A stretch of DNA of 64,000 bases from Bacteroides graminisolvens DSM 19988 = JCM 15093 (GTDB taxonomy: Bacteria > Bacteroidota > Bacteroidia > Bacteroidales > Bacteroidaceae), in the NCBI RefSeq assembly GCF_000428125.1, contig NZ_KE386627.1, forward strand, positions 507,375 through 571,374, read 5' to 3'. Both the position numbers and the translations under genes were made by a program. The notes below the pieces were generated by a model that made no database searches, was not told where the DNA came from, and saw nothing but the letters and a program-made list of their open reading frames with translations. Below are positions 54,827 through 63,862 of the stretch, in pieces; within the stretch, counting starts at the first letter, position 1, and every line of letters begins with the position of its first letter.

Positions 54827-57800
54827 TTAAAATGTAAGATTAACACCTATAGTAATTTTTCTTAGTGTAGGATAGCTTCCGTAACTATACATTGGATCAA
54901 TGAAATTATCCGGATATGGATTGTACAGACTTAATAAATTCTGTCCTGTTACGTTAAATCGACAGCTCTGAACACCTACAATTTTAGTATACTTTGAAGG
55001 AATAGCATAAGCCAATGTGACACGATTCAATTGTACCCGAGTACCACTTACTCTCCAGAATGTAGATGCTACACTGTTAACATCTGAATAATTCAAATTA
55101 GGTAACTTTGCATCACGATTAGCAGCCATCACCATATTACCTGAGCCATCATAGATATCGTTGTAAACAAACATATCATCTGGATTCCAGAAGGAAGGCA
55201 TGTTTGTATATTCAATACCAGTGCCAGGTTTCAGCGCAGCCGTAGGAATCATACTATATCCTCCCCAACTTGCATTGATTTGGGCTGTTATTGAAAGGCC
55301 TTTCCACTCAGCACTTAAATTAGTAGTGAACCCATAAGGATTAGAACGATTGGACAAATGAACCTGATCATTTTCACTATCAACTATACCGTCTGGACCA
55401 GCGTATGACCCATCAGATTGTTGAGCCCCACGAACATCCTTATATATTAACATTCCAGGAAGAACGTTATCTTTTGTTCTTCCCATGTAAGAAGTTATAT
55501 TGTATTTTGCGAAATACTCTTCAATATCTTGAAAACTACGGAACATACCAATACACTGCATACCCCATGTTCCTATATCAGAACGATGATTTTTGGTAAT
55601 TTTACGATAAACATTTTGAGTATCCCAGTCCATTACAAGTACTTTATTATCAGTATAACCAGTATTGATACCAATCTTGTATTTGAAGTCTTTTCCTATC
55701 TTATCTCTCCACGTAGCAGATAATTCGACACCGTAATTATCCATTTCACCCAAATTAGTTGCGGCTGACTGAGTTCCAACAATACCCGGAATAGATTGAG
55801 AAATATTCATCAACATTTCACGGTTCTGTACATAATAGGCATCCAAATTCAATGCTAAACGATTATTCAAAGTTGTTAAATCAACACCGAAGTTAGCTTT
55901 ATACGATTTATCCCAATGAACATCCCGATTAACAGCTGAATTGTTTTTATTTATAGTAATACGATTTTTTGTACCATCACTAATATTAGTACCAAACATA
56001 GGACCTTTATTAGCATCCTGAGCATACACCTGCATCCATTGCCAAGCATAAGTATTATCACGACCAGTTAAACCAAATGAAGCACGTACTTTTAAATAAT
56101 CTACCCACTTAAATCTCTCCATCCATTTTTCTTGTGAAATAATCCATCCCAAAGAAGCAGAAGGAAACAACCCCCAATAATTTTCAGGTGCAAACTTAGT
56201 TGACGAATCAGAACGTAATAACACTTCAAGCAAATACCTATCAGCATAAGCATAATTTAAACGTCCGATGTATGACATAGTGCCAGACTCTGAACGAGTA
56301 AATACAGTAGTCATCGTATTTGCTTCAGCCGAGTTCGATTGACCGGTTGTAAACTCATAAGGATCAGACACACTTCCTCTTAGGAATTCACTTTCTGCCT
56401 CAGACTTTTCGATGGAGAATAACCCACCTACATGGTGTGCGCCAAAATTACGTGAATAAGATGCAGTAAAGTTTACCTGATAGTTATCAGTACGATTCAT
56501 ATCACGCCATAAATAAGAAGGTGATCCGTTAGATATGGTCGTACTACGAAAATTGCTTTCTGAAATGATATTATCGTAATTTTGACCGGCAACTGGCGTA
56601 TACAAGTGAGAACCACTACCCGAACGATTAACCAAGGTGTAAATAGTATAATCAGAACCATATTGATTATTCTTATCCGAGTTTATACTCTTAGAATAAG
56701 AGAATTTGAGTTTCAATCCTTTCAATATCTCATTCCAACCAAAATCATATTCTACACTACCGTTAACATTCATATTTGAAGTCATATTACGGCTGTAGTC
56801 ACCTGAATTTTGTAGTACCGAATATGAATAGTTTTGATTATCGTTTGCTTCAGCATTACTAATACCATAAGCTACAATAGGTTTACCATTTACCTCCTCC
56901 GGTATGTAATAAGGACGGGTTAGCAATAAGTTATAATCTTTTTCATCACTTGTACCGCCGACTTTCACGTTCGGCGTATTCTTTTTTCCATAATCACCTG
57001 CAACTGTCAGGTTTGCTTTTAGCCATTTGCTAACCTTAACGTCAACACCGGCACGGTAGTTCCAACGATTATAATCAAGTTTTCCTAAGTTACCATCTTG
57101 AGTGAAGTATGAAATATCAGCAAAGTAGTTTGCTTTTTCTGTTGCTCCACTAATGTTAACACCGTGCTTCATAGTGAATGCAGTCTTCCAGTATTTATCA
57201 AGCAAATCATAGTTCAGACCCTTCATGGCTTCTAATTCATCCGCTTGGTACAAATCATCTTTACGACTTATAGGTATGGCCTTTTTAGGGTCAGCGTCAG
57301 TTATGGCATTATATAGTCTACCATAATTATATGCACTCAACATCTTAGGACGAGACACTTCATCGGCAATACCGAAGGTTCCGCTATATGAAATTTGAGG
57401 CGCCCCCAATTGTCCTTTTTTGGTTGTAACAAGAATTACACCATTTGCAGCACGAGCTCCGTACACTGCTGCGGCTGCATCCTTTAGCACAGATATACTT
57501 TCAATTACCGAAGGATCAAGGTTATTGAAAGCTGTGGCTCCCAAATTCTGAGTGGAATTACCGATCTTTACGTCATTGGGGTAGATATAACCATCAATTA
57601 CATACAAAGGTTCTTGAGAATCACTGCCTATTTCACTGAGAGAGCTAGTATCACGAATGTAAATACGGGCATTCTCACCCGGACGAGATTGTCCACCACT
57701 AACACTTAAACCATTCACCATACCGCTCAATGAAGAAGCTAAGCCACCGCCTGACAAGTCTTGAATGTCATCCATTGGAACGGTTGCAATAGCTCCCGTT

Positions 57801-58162
57801 AAATGTGCTTTCTTTTGGGTTCCATAACCAACCACTACAACTTCATCCAGTAATTGTGCATCTTCTTTTAAGATGATCGTTGTCTTTTTCAAATCAGAAA
57901 TCTTTTGTGGAGCGTACCCAACAAAAGTTACTTCTACAACTTTACCCTCAGGAACTTGCAAAGAGAACTTACCATCAAAATCAGTAATCACACCGATGGT
58001 TGTACCTACGACTTTTACAGCCGCTCCAATAACAGGTTGTTCCGTTTCATCAAGAACAACTCCTTTATACGTTTGGGTTTTCTGTGCGTAAGCAGATAAA
58101 GTCATGACAAACATCAGCAAAACACCCAACCACATTTTGTTTATACTATTATTATATTTCAT
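54827..58162 (-). CDS. SusC/RagA-type TonB-dependent transporter of the RG-II PUL
   Basis: The 1111-residue outer-membrane protein has a signal peptide and a carboxypeptidase-like regulatory domain (TYKGVVLDETEQPVIGAAVK ... GKFSLQVPEG; about 30-100), the TonB-box region DEVVVVGYGTQKK (about 107-119), a plug (LSGMVNGLSVSGGQSRPGEN ... AAAVYGARAANGVILVTTKK), and a long barrel ending in GVNLTF. It would import RG-II-derived oligosaccharides with TonB energy. There is no N-terminal STN domain, so no FecIR-type signalling through this protein. Genes around it on the same strand are a DUF4957/DUF5123 lipoprotein (32 bp upstream) and SusD (12 bp downstream). Confidence 0.96.
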   Translation of the reverse strand: MKYNNSINKMWLGVLLMFVMTLSAYAQKTQTYKGVVLDETEQPVIGAAVKVVGTTIGVITDFDGKFSLQVPEGKVVEVTFVGYAPQKISDLKKTTIILKEDAQLLDEVVVVGYGTQKKAHLTGAIATVPMDDIQDLSGGGLASSLSGMVNGLSVSGGQSRPGENARIYIRDTSSLSEIGSDSQEPLYVIDGYIYPNDVKIGNSTQNLGATAFNNLDPSVIESISVLKDAAAAVYGARAANGVILVTTKKGQLGAPQISYSGTFGIADEVSRPKMLSAYNYGRLYNAITDADPKKAIPISRKDDLYQADELEAMKGLNYDLLDKYWKTAFTMKHGVNISGATEKANYFADISYFTQDGNLGKLDYNRWNYRAGVDVKVSKWLKANLTVAGDYGKKNTPNVKVGGTSDEKDYNLLLTRPYYIPEEVNGKPIVAYGISNAEANDNQNYSYSVLQNSGDYSRNMTSNMNVNGSVEYDFGWNEILKGLKLKFSYSKSINSDKNNQYGSDYTIYTLVNRSGSGSHLYTPVAGQNYDNIISESNFRSTTISNGSPSYLWRDMNRTDNYQVNFTASYSRNFGAHHVGGLFSIEKSEAESEFLRGSVSDPYEFTTGQSNSAEANTMTTVFTRSESGTMSYIGRLNYAYADRYLLEVLLRSDSSTKFAPENYWGLFPSASLGWIISQEKWMERFKWVDYLKVRASFGLTGRDNTYAWQWMQVYAQDANKGPMFGTNISDGTKNRITINKNNSAVNRDVHWDKSYKANFGVDLTTLNNRLALNLDAYYVQNREMLMNISQSIPGIVGTQSAATNLGEMDNYGVELSATWRDKIGKDFKYKIGINTGYTDNKVLVMDWDTQNVYRKITKNHRSDIGTWGMQCIGMFRSFQDIEEYFAKYNITSYMGRTKDNVLPGMLIYKDVRGAQQSDGSYAGPDGIVDSENDQVHLSNRSNPYGFTTNLSAEWKGLSITAQINASWGGYSMIPTAALKPGTGIEYTNMPSFWNPDDMFVYNDIYDGSGNMVMAANRDAKLPNLNYSDVNSVASTFWRVSGTRVQLNRVTLAYAIPSKYTKIVGVQSCRFNVTGQNLLSLYNPYPDNFIDPMYSYGSYPTLRKITIGVNLTF

Positions 58163-58194
58163 TATTATAGCATTAATATTTGTAGTTCATATAA

Positions 58195-59685
58195 TTATTC
58201 TCCATACCAACGAGGATCACCACTCTTGTATTTAAGAGCGACAGGGCCTGCCGGTGTGAAATTAACGCCACCATTGTCTTGTGACAAATCAAATGCAGTG
58301 TTTATTGGTCCGACAAACTGCGGATCTTCTAGAATAGCATAATAATTACCACTTGCATCTTTTTTAGTTGTATCACTTGAGTCTACAGTCTTTAAAACGC
58401 CAAATATCGTATTACCTTCTGTGTATATTTTACCCTGAGAAGATAATAATTTATTTAATCGGTATGTGTCGTAGAATATATTATGATGAACGTTAAATAC
58501 CAATGTATTAGTATTTGCCAAATTGTTAGCAAAATCTTTACCATTCATCGTCTTACTAAATGTATTATAGGAAATATCAAAAGTAGAAGAGTTACCCGAG
58601 TTACCAAAAATCTTCTTGGGCTGAGCATTACTTGAATTACTATAACGAATAAAGTAAGCAGAACTATTATCACTTAGATTATAGAAAGTGCTGTTTTTAA
58701 TTTTCAGTTCCTTAATAAGACCGTTGCTTGCTCCTTGTAGGTTAATAACAGGATTAGAACCTGAGTTATCGAGTTGTACAATACAGTCGGTAATTCTAAA
58801 GTCACGCAAACTCCAGTTTTTAGCATTACCATAAAGGAAACTATTTTTTAGATTTTTAAAATTACACTCTTGAAAAATAACAGGATTTTCAATAACATAA
58901 CCGCTTTGATTAGCGCCATCAGCAATGTAGCCTAACGTGGTAGTTGAAATCGTTTCAGAAGGAGTGCCACTTAATGTAAGGATTCCGATCTGAGTCATTT
59001 CCGTACAATCGAAATTAATAAATTTCACTTTCAAACCACCTTGAGTCATCAAACCACCTGAAGGGCCAACAATAACAGTCGGTCTGTTTGTTTTATCGCC
59101 ACGGAAAGTAACTGTATTCAAATCAAAATCAACAAGACCATTCAATGTATAAGTTTTACCAGCTAAAAGCTCAAATCCCTGTTCTTGCGTACTTGATTGC
59201 AAGTTAGCCATAATATACTCGGCTATATCTGTTCCCTCCGGGATAGTAACCGCAGGCACCAAAGTAGAATAAGCATACACAGTGGCCGATGTTGCTTCCT
59301 TATTATTCAAGTTATCATTACCTAAGGCTTTTACGCTAACTTGATACTTGGTATCTTCCAATTTGTCAAAGATAACAGAACAGCCATCAACGATACTATC
59401 TTTTACTAATATTACAGGGTTAGAAGGATCATCTACAATACTTAGGTTAAACAAATAACCTCCGGCACCATAAACAACAGGCCATGTAATTTTAACACTC
59501 TCTGATCCATCTAAATGAAGCAGTGTTGAAAAACAATTCTCATTGATTTCGGGTGATTCCAATTGAGCATTTGTCACACCTCCCGAAAATCGTTCGTTAT
59601 CATCAATGCCATTAGCACAAGAAACAACAAAGAGAAACATCAACAGGCAACAGAGATTACCTAGATTTTTAAATTTACTCTTCAT
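58195..59685 (-). CDS. DUF4957/DUF5123 surface glycan-binding lipoprotein
   Basis: The 496-residue lipoprotein (signal with C23, LFVVSCANG) has a fibronectin-like domain (about 40-130: LLHLDGSESVKITWPVVYGA ... YQVSVKALGN). A right-handed beta-helix follows (about 150-480: VNNF-type turns, here VDFDLNTVTFRGDKTNRPTV, VKFINFDCTEMTQ, NPVIFQECNFKNLKNSFLYG, FRITDCIVQLDN) with a polysaccharide-lyase-like fold, as in DUF4957 and DUF5123 proteins of pectin loci. It lacks an evident set of lyase catalytic residues, so binding rather than cleavage is likely. Its place immediately before SusC is the SusE/SusF-like position, suggesting a surface glycan-binding protein for pectic fragments. Confidence 0.8.
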   Translation of the reverse strand: MKSKFKNLGNLCCLLMFLFVVSCANGIDDNERFSGGVTNAQLESPEINENCFSTLLHLDGSESVKITWPVVYGAGGYLFNLSIVDDPSNPVILVKDSIVDGCSVIFDKLEDTKYQVSVKALGNDNLNNKEATSATVYAYSTLVPAVTIPEGTDIAEYIMANLQSSTQEQGFELLAGKTYTLNGLVDFDLNTVTFRGDKTNRPTVIVGPSGGLMTQGGLKVKFINFDCTEMTQIGILTLSGTPSETISTTTLGYIADGANQSGYVIENPVIFQECNFKNLKNSFLYGNAKNWSLRDFRITDCIVQLDNSGSNPVINLQGASNGLIKELKIKNSTFYNLSDNSSAYFIRYSNSSNAQPKKIFGNSGNSSTFDISYNTFSKTMNGKDFANNLANTNTLVFNVHHNIFYDTYRLNKLLSSQGKIYTEGNTIFGVLKTVDSSDTTKKDASGNYYAILEDPQFVGPINTAFDLSQDNGGVNFTPAGPVALKYKSGDPRWYGE

Positions 59686-59743
59686 AATTCATAGATTAAA
59701 TTTTAAATTAAACAAATTATTAACAACTTTACTTTTCATATTA

Positions 59744-60631
59744 TTATTTAAAAATGCATTTCAAGTATTCAACGTTCATTCCGTAATTCCTCTTTACGTT
59801 ATGCACATCTTTAGTATCACGTGATCTTTCAACCACCAACCAACCGTTCCACTTCATTCGATCGAGCGTTCGTTTTACTTTAGCCATATCCAAACGAGTA
59901 TTGTTTTTCAGTAACACACCATCGGTATCGGTACAATGAATCTGGCAGATATTATCTTTGCCTAACAATTGAAGTTCATTATATAAATTCCGACCATTCA
60001 CAAGAGCATTTTGAAAATTATAGTATATCTTAATTCCCTTGGAATTGATTTCACGCAGCAAAGCTAATTCATTTTTAGCATCAAGCGAAGTCTCTATACC
60101 TATTACGAGTCCTTCTTTCCATGCCATATCACCCACACGCTTAAGTCTTTTTACGAGTTCAGGACGTATTTCCGGGCGTTTATTCAGATCGCACTGAACT
60201 CCCAAAGGTAAGAAAGCCACTTTGGCACCCATCACTTTCATCGTATTAAGGCAATCGGCTACCAAATCAACATAGTTGGTCCTGTCAACGAATGATTGAG
60301 CGTAAAAACCCGACATAGCGATTGAAGGCACTTCTAATTTATATTCTTTTGCCTTATCATTAAAAAGTACCTGAAAATGAGATTGCCTCAATTTATTATC
60401 GAATGAATCTCGCTTTCCGAGTCCTCCCATATCAAGTTCAACGCCGTCTGCTCCAAGGCCCTTTACCAATTCAAAGATACCTATTTTCTGACGCTTCAGA
60501 ACCATCCAATCACATACAGCAATTTTATACGGGCGTACACTTCTCTTTTTTGAGTTAGAGAGTGTACCCGCTTCCACAGCTAAACCGAAAAAGAGATAAA
60601 GCACTAGTAACAAGGCAAATCGGGCTTTCAT
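59744..60631 (-). CDS. Secreted sugar-isomerase-like TIM barrel protein (AP endonuclease 2 superfamily)
   Basis: The 295-residue protein has a signal peptide (ARFALLLVLYLFFGLAVEAG) and then a xylose-isomerase-type TIM barrel: KIAVCDWMVLKRQKIGIFEL, LGADGVELDMGGLG, VPSIAMSGFYAQSF, LVADCLNTMKVMGAKVAFLP, GLVIGIETSL and ICQIHCTDTDG, plus GWLVVERSRD. The conserved E, D, H and E residues that bind metal in this superfamily seem present (GIETSL, QIHCTDTD, VVERSR). An exported epimerase or isomerase-like protein is unusual: it may act on a free RG-II sugar in the periplasm. It is the first gene of the PUL block, with 58 bp to the next gene. Confidence 0.78.
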   Translation of the reverse strand: MKARFALLLVLYLFFGLAVEAGTLSNSKKRSVRPYKIAVCDWMVLKRQKIGIFELVKGLGADGVELDMGGLGKRDSFDNKLRQSHFQVLFNDKAKEYKLEVPSIAMSGFYAQSFVDRTNYVDLVADCLNTMKVMGAKVAFLPLGVQCDLNKRPEIRPELVKRLKRVGDMAWKEGLVIGIETSLDAKNELALLREINSKGIKIYYNFQNALVNGRNLYNELQLLGKDNICQIHCTDTDGVLLKNNTRLDMAKVKRTLDRMKWNGWLVVERSRDTKDVHNVKRNYGMNVEYLKCIFK

Positions 60632-60734
60632 CTTCTTAAATTTATATTAGTTGTTTTTAGAGTTTCATTAGTTATGACGAATACCTTTTTATTATGTAAT
60701 CACTTAAGGTGAAAAACTTATAAAAAAAAATAGA

Positions 60735-60765
60735 TTGGTATAAAACATTAATTTAACTACCTTTG
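60735..60765 (+). promoter_or_regulatory. Promoter of the MATE gene
   Basis: TTG (60735-60737) and TACCTTTG (60758-60765) are 20 bp apart. The start codon is at 60825. The rest of the gap 60632-60824 is AT-rich with no further clear element. Confidence 0.6.
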
Positions 60766-60824
60766 CAGGCATTTCAAAAACACTCTCATAAAGCAATACT
60801 CGAGAGTGTAGTACAAGCACTTAT

Positions 60825-62177
60825 ATGAATACAGGAATAAAGAATCTGACTCAGGGCCCCATACGAAGCCAATTGTTCAATTTGGCAATGCCTATTATGG
60901 CTACTTCATTCATTCAAATGGCATATAGCCTGACTGACATGGCATGGGTAGGCCGAATTGGTAGTGAAGCAGCAGCAGCTGTTGGAGCAGTGGGAATCCT
61001 TATTTGGATGTCGAGTTCCATCGCCTTATTAAATAAGGTAGGATCTGAAGTCAGTGTTGGGCAGTCAATTGGAGCCCAAAACTTTGATGACGCCAGAAAG
61101 TTTGCCAGTCATAATATCTCCATAGCATTAATTATATCAGTCATTTGGGGAACTATACTTTTTGGAGGGGCCCATTTCATTATTCAAATTTATGAGTTGG
61201 AAGCAAGCATTTCAGAAAATGCCGTCTCGTACCTGCGGATTGTCTCCACTGCATTACCATTCACTTTTCTCTCTGCTGCATTTACGGGAATTTATAACGC
61301 AGCCGGAAGAAGTAAAATACCTTTTTATATAAGTGGAACTGGGTTAATTCTTAATATCGCGCTCGATCCCTTATTTATTTTCGGGTTACGGTTAGGGACT
61401 AACGGAGCGGCTTATGCCACTTGGATTGCTCAAGGATTTGTTTTCCTACTTTTCGTATATCAATTAAGGTATAAGAACAGACTATTTGGTTACTTTCCCT
61501 TTATATGTAAACTCCAGAAGAAATATACCCAACGAATTTTAAAATTAGGTTTACCGGTAGCAGGCTTTAATACGTTATTCGCTTTTGTAAATATGTTCCT
61601 GGGCCGTACCGCATCGGCGGTGGGTGGCCATATCGGATTAATGTCGTTGACTACAGGCGGACAGATTGAGGCAATCACCTGGAATACTTCACAAGGATTT
61701 TCGACAGGATTAGGTGCATTCATTGCTCAGAATTATGCAGCCGGACAAACTCACCGCGTAGTTAAAGCTTGGCATACAACTCTTTGGATGACATTTATAT
61801 TCGGGACATTCTGCACCTTGCTTTTTATCTGTTTCGGTAAAGAGGTATTCTCAGTCTTCGTTCCGGAACCCAAAGCATACCTGGCCGGAGGAGAATATCT
61901 TCTCATCATGGGATATTCACAGTTATTTATGATGCTTGAAATTACCATGCAAGGCGTTTTTTACGGAATAGGAAAAACGATACCTCCCGCAATAATCAGC
62001 ATTGCACTCAATTATTTGCGAATTCCACTCGCAATCTTTTTAGTTAAGCAAGGAATGGGAGTCAATGGTATATGGTGGGCCATCAGCATTACAAGTATCT
62101 TAAAAGGGTTAATATTAACGGTTTGGTTTATTCTTATAAAGCACAAAGTAATATACAATGTATCTACCTGCAAATGA
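60825..62177 (+). CDS. MATE-family efflux transporter
   Basis: The 450-residue protein has about twelve membrane segments in two similar halves. Family signs are GPIRSQLFNLAMPIMATSF in the first helix, SLTDMAWVGRIGSEAAAAVG following, SVGQSIGAQNFDDARKFA between helices 2 and 3, and GLGAFIAQNYAAGQ in the second half, the mirrored equivalent. Such carriers export cationic drugs, metabolites or toxins in exchange for sodium or protons. Length is normal for the family. It stands alone, divergent from the PUL head gene. The drug or metabolite exported is not apparent. Confidence 0.93.
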   Translation: MNTGIKNLTQGPIRSQLFNLAMPIMATSFIQMAYSLTDMAWVGRIGSEAAAAVGAVGILIWMSSSIALLNKVGSEVSVGQSIGAQNFDDARKFASHNISIALIISVIWGTILFGGAHFIIQIYELEASISENAVSYLRIVSTALPFTFLSAAFTGIYNAAGRSKIPFYISGTGLILNIALDPLFIFGLRLGTNGAAYATWIAQGFVFLLFVYQLRYKNRLFGYFPFICKLQKKYTQRILKLGLPVAGFNTLFAFVNMFLGRTASAVGGHIGLMSLTTGGQIEAITWNTSQGFSTGLGAFIAQNYAAGQTHRVVKAWHTTLWMTFIFGTFCTLLFICFGKEVFSVFVPEPKAYLAGGEYLLIMGYSQLFMMLEITMQGVFYGIGKTIPPAIISIALNYLRIPLAIFLVKQGMGVNGIWWAISITSILKGLILTVWFILIKHKVIYNVSTCK

Positions 62178-62226
62178 ACACATTACACAAATTAGCCTTA
62201 TAAAGACAAATTTGTTTTATTCATAA

Positions 62227-62259
62227 TTGTCCCGGAATCAAAAACTATTTATATCTTTG
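62227..62259 (+). promoter_or_regulatory. Promoter of the OmpA-family gene
   Basis: TTG (62227-62229) and TATCTTTG (62252-62259) are 22 bp apart. The start codon follows 41 bp downstream at 62301. Confidence 0.6.
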
Positions 62260-62300
62260 TATTGTTTTAGACCTAAACAAAACATGTAAAATCAACAAGT

Positions 62301-62972
62301 ATGAAAAAGATTAAATTTTTAGCATTATTCTTAAGTGCAGCTTTAGTATTTGGTAGCTGCGGTACAAGTAACACAGTTAAAGGCGGAGCAATTGGTGCCG
62401 GTTCGGGTGCAGCATTAGGTGCTATCATCGGTGGTATTGCCGGTAAAGGTAAAGGTGCACTCATTGGAGCAGCAATTGGAACGGCAGTAGGTGGCACAGC
62501 CGGAGCTCTTATTGGTCGCAAGATGGATAAGAATGCCGCAGAAGCTGCTAAAATTGAAGGAGCAAATGTTGAGAAGATCACTGATGCTAACGGTTTAAGT
62601 GCAGTCAAAGTAACCTTTGAATCAGGTATACTTTTCGGATTCAACTCATCAACTTTAAGTGCTTCATCTAAAAGTTCATTGAGTGAATTTGCCGGTATAT
62701 TGAAAGCTGATCCTACTTTGGATATTGCCATTATCGGTCACACTGATAAAGTTGGTACCTACGAAGCTAATCAAACTGTTTCAACCAAACGTGCACAAGC
62801 AGTGAAAAATTACCTGCAATCTTGCGGAGTTTCCTCCTCACAATTTAAAAGTGTTGAAGGCGTTGGTTATTCACAATACAACGAAGCTCAAAGTGCAGAA
62901 CAAAATCGTCGTGTAGAAATCTACATGTATGCTAGTGAACAGATGATTAAGAACGCAGAGGCTGGTAGATAA
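62301..62972 (+). CDS. OmpA-family lipoprotein with glycine-zipper segment
   Basis: The 223-residue protein has a lipoprotein signal (MKKIKFLALFLSAALVFGSC, cysteine at 20). A glycine zipper follows at about 30-75 (GGAIGAGSGAALGAIIGGIA ... AAIGTAVGGTAGALIG). The C-terminal OmpA-like domain (about 105-210) has SGILFGFNSSTLSASS, IAIIGHTDKVGTYEANQTVS, KRAQAVKNYL and GYSQYNEAQSAEQNRRVEIY, the peptidoglycan-binding core with conserved Asp and Arg. It tethers the outer membrane to peptidoglycan. It has its own promoter and terminator, as expected for a well-expressed envelope gene. Confidence 0.93.
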   Translation: MKKIKFLALFLSAALVFGSCGTSNTVKGGAIGAGSGAALGAIIGGIAGKGKGALIGAAIGTAVGGTAGALIGRKMDKNAAEAAKIEGANVEKITDANGLSAVKVTFESGILFGFNSSTLSASSKSSLSEFAGILKADPTLDIAIIGHTDKVGTYEANQTVSTKRAQAVKNYLQSCGVSSSQFKSVEGVGYSQYNEAQSAEQNRRVEIYMYASEQMIKNAEAGR

Positions 62973-63000
62973 TCTACTACGCAGTATCGTGCAAAAATAA

Positions 63001-63058
63001 AGATTTCACAAACTATTCAATTGAAAAATCAGTTGGCATGGTTTGTGAAATCTCTTTT
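63001..63058 (+). terminator. Terminator of the OmpA-family gene
   Basis: A perfect 13-bp stem (AGATTTCACAAAC at 63001-63013, GTTTGTGAAATCT at 63041-63053) with a long 27-nt loop, followed by a CTTTTT run. Confidence 0.8.
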
Positions 63059-63089
63059 TAAGTACAGTTAATCTCAAAGCAAAACAAGT

Positions 63090-63776
63090 ATGACTTTCAA
63101 AAAGGTTATCCGCGTACTGCGCAACATTTTGATTTTCTTCTTCTTGTCTACCATTTTTGCAGTGGTAGCTTACAAATACATTCCCGTATACGTAACTCCA
63201 CTAATGATAATAAGGTGTGGAGAACAAATGATTGACGGAGAGAAGCCAATACTCAGACACAAATGGGTGCCAATAGAAAAAATATCCAAGCATCTGCCAA
63301 TGGCCGTCATAGCATCGGAAGACAACCGGTTTCCTACGCACAACGGCTTCGATATGATTGAAATAAAAAAGGCCATGAAAGAAAACGAAACCCGCAGAAA
63401 GAAAAGGGGAGCCAGCACCATTAGCCAGCAAACAGCCAAGAATGTTTTCTTATGGCCGCGTTCCTCATGGATTAGAAAAGGATTTGAAGTCTACTTTACA
63501 GCGCTCATAGAGCTAGCATGGTCCAAAGAGCGAATCATGGAAGTTTATCTCAATTCCATTGAAATGGGCAAAGGTATTTATGGTGCAGAAGCTGCCGCCC
63601 AATATAAATTCAACACGAAGGCAGCTAGGCTGAGCAAAGGCCAATGTGCTTTGATAGCCGCAACCCTCCCCAACCCTATCCGTTTTAATTCGACCAATCC
63701 GTCTTCCTATATTCTCAGAAGGCAACAGCAAATATTACGTCTCATGCGTTTGCTGCCTCCTTTTCCTGAGAAGTGA
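63090..63776 (+). CDS. mtgA: Monofunctional biosynthetic peptidoglycan transglycosylase
   Basis: The 228-residue GT51 enzyme polymerises lipid II into glycan strands. It has an N-terminal membrane anchor (about residues 12-32), then the GT51 motifs: [14 protein letters not shown] with catalytic E77, [17 protein letters not shown] (motif 2), [15 protein letters not shown] with the second catalytic region, [15 protein letters not shown], and [13 protein letters not shown]. The short length and lack of a transpeptidase domain mark it as MtgA. It follows the OmpA-family gene across a terminator, so it is likely a separate transcript. A strong hairpin terminator follows. Confidence 0.95.
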   Translation: MTFKKVIRVLRNILIFFFLSTIFAVVAYKYIPVYVTPLMIIRCGEQMIDGEKPILRHKWVPIEKISKHLPMAVIASEDNRFPTHNGFDMIEIKKAMKENETRRKKRGASTISQQTAKNVFLWPRSSWIRKGFEVYFTALIELAWSKERIMEVYLNSIEMGKGIYGAEAAAQYKFNTKAARLSKGQCALIAATLPNPIRFNSTNPSSYILRRQQQILRLMRLLPPFPEK

Positions 63777-63802
63777 AAAGTATATGCTTGCAAACCCCAA
63801 AT

Positions 63803-63838
63803 AAAAAAAGGCAATGATTTGATTCACTGCCTTTTTTT
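63803..63838. terminator. Bidirectional terminator between mtgA and biotin/lipoyl gene
   Basis: Hairpin of a run of seven A, GGCA, mismatch, TGA with TCA, mismatch, TGCC and seven T. The A and T runs on both sides allow termination of both convergent genes. Confidence 0.85.
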
Positions 63839-63862
63839 ATTTTATCAAATGATACTCTCTTC

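Noticed and set aside
62273..62731. 152-codon minus-strand alanine/proline-rich frame
   Set aside because: Antisense shadow of the glycine-zipper region of the OmpA-family gene.
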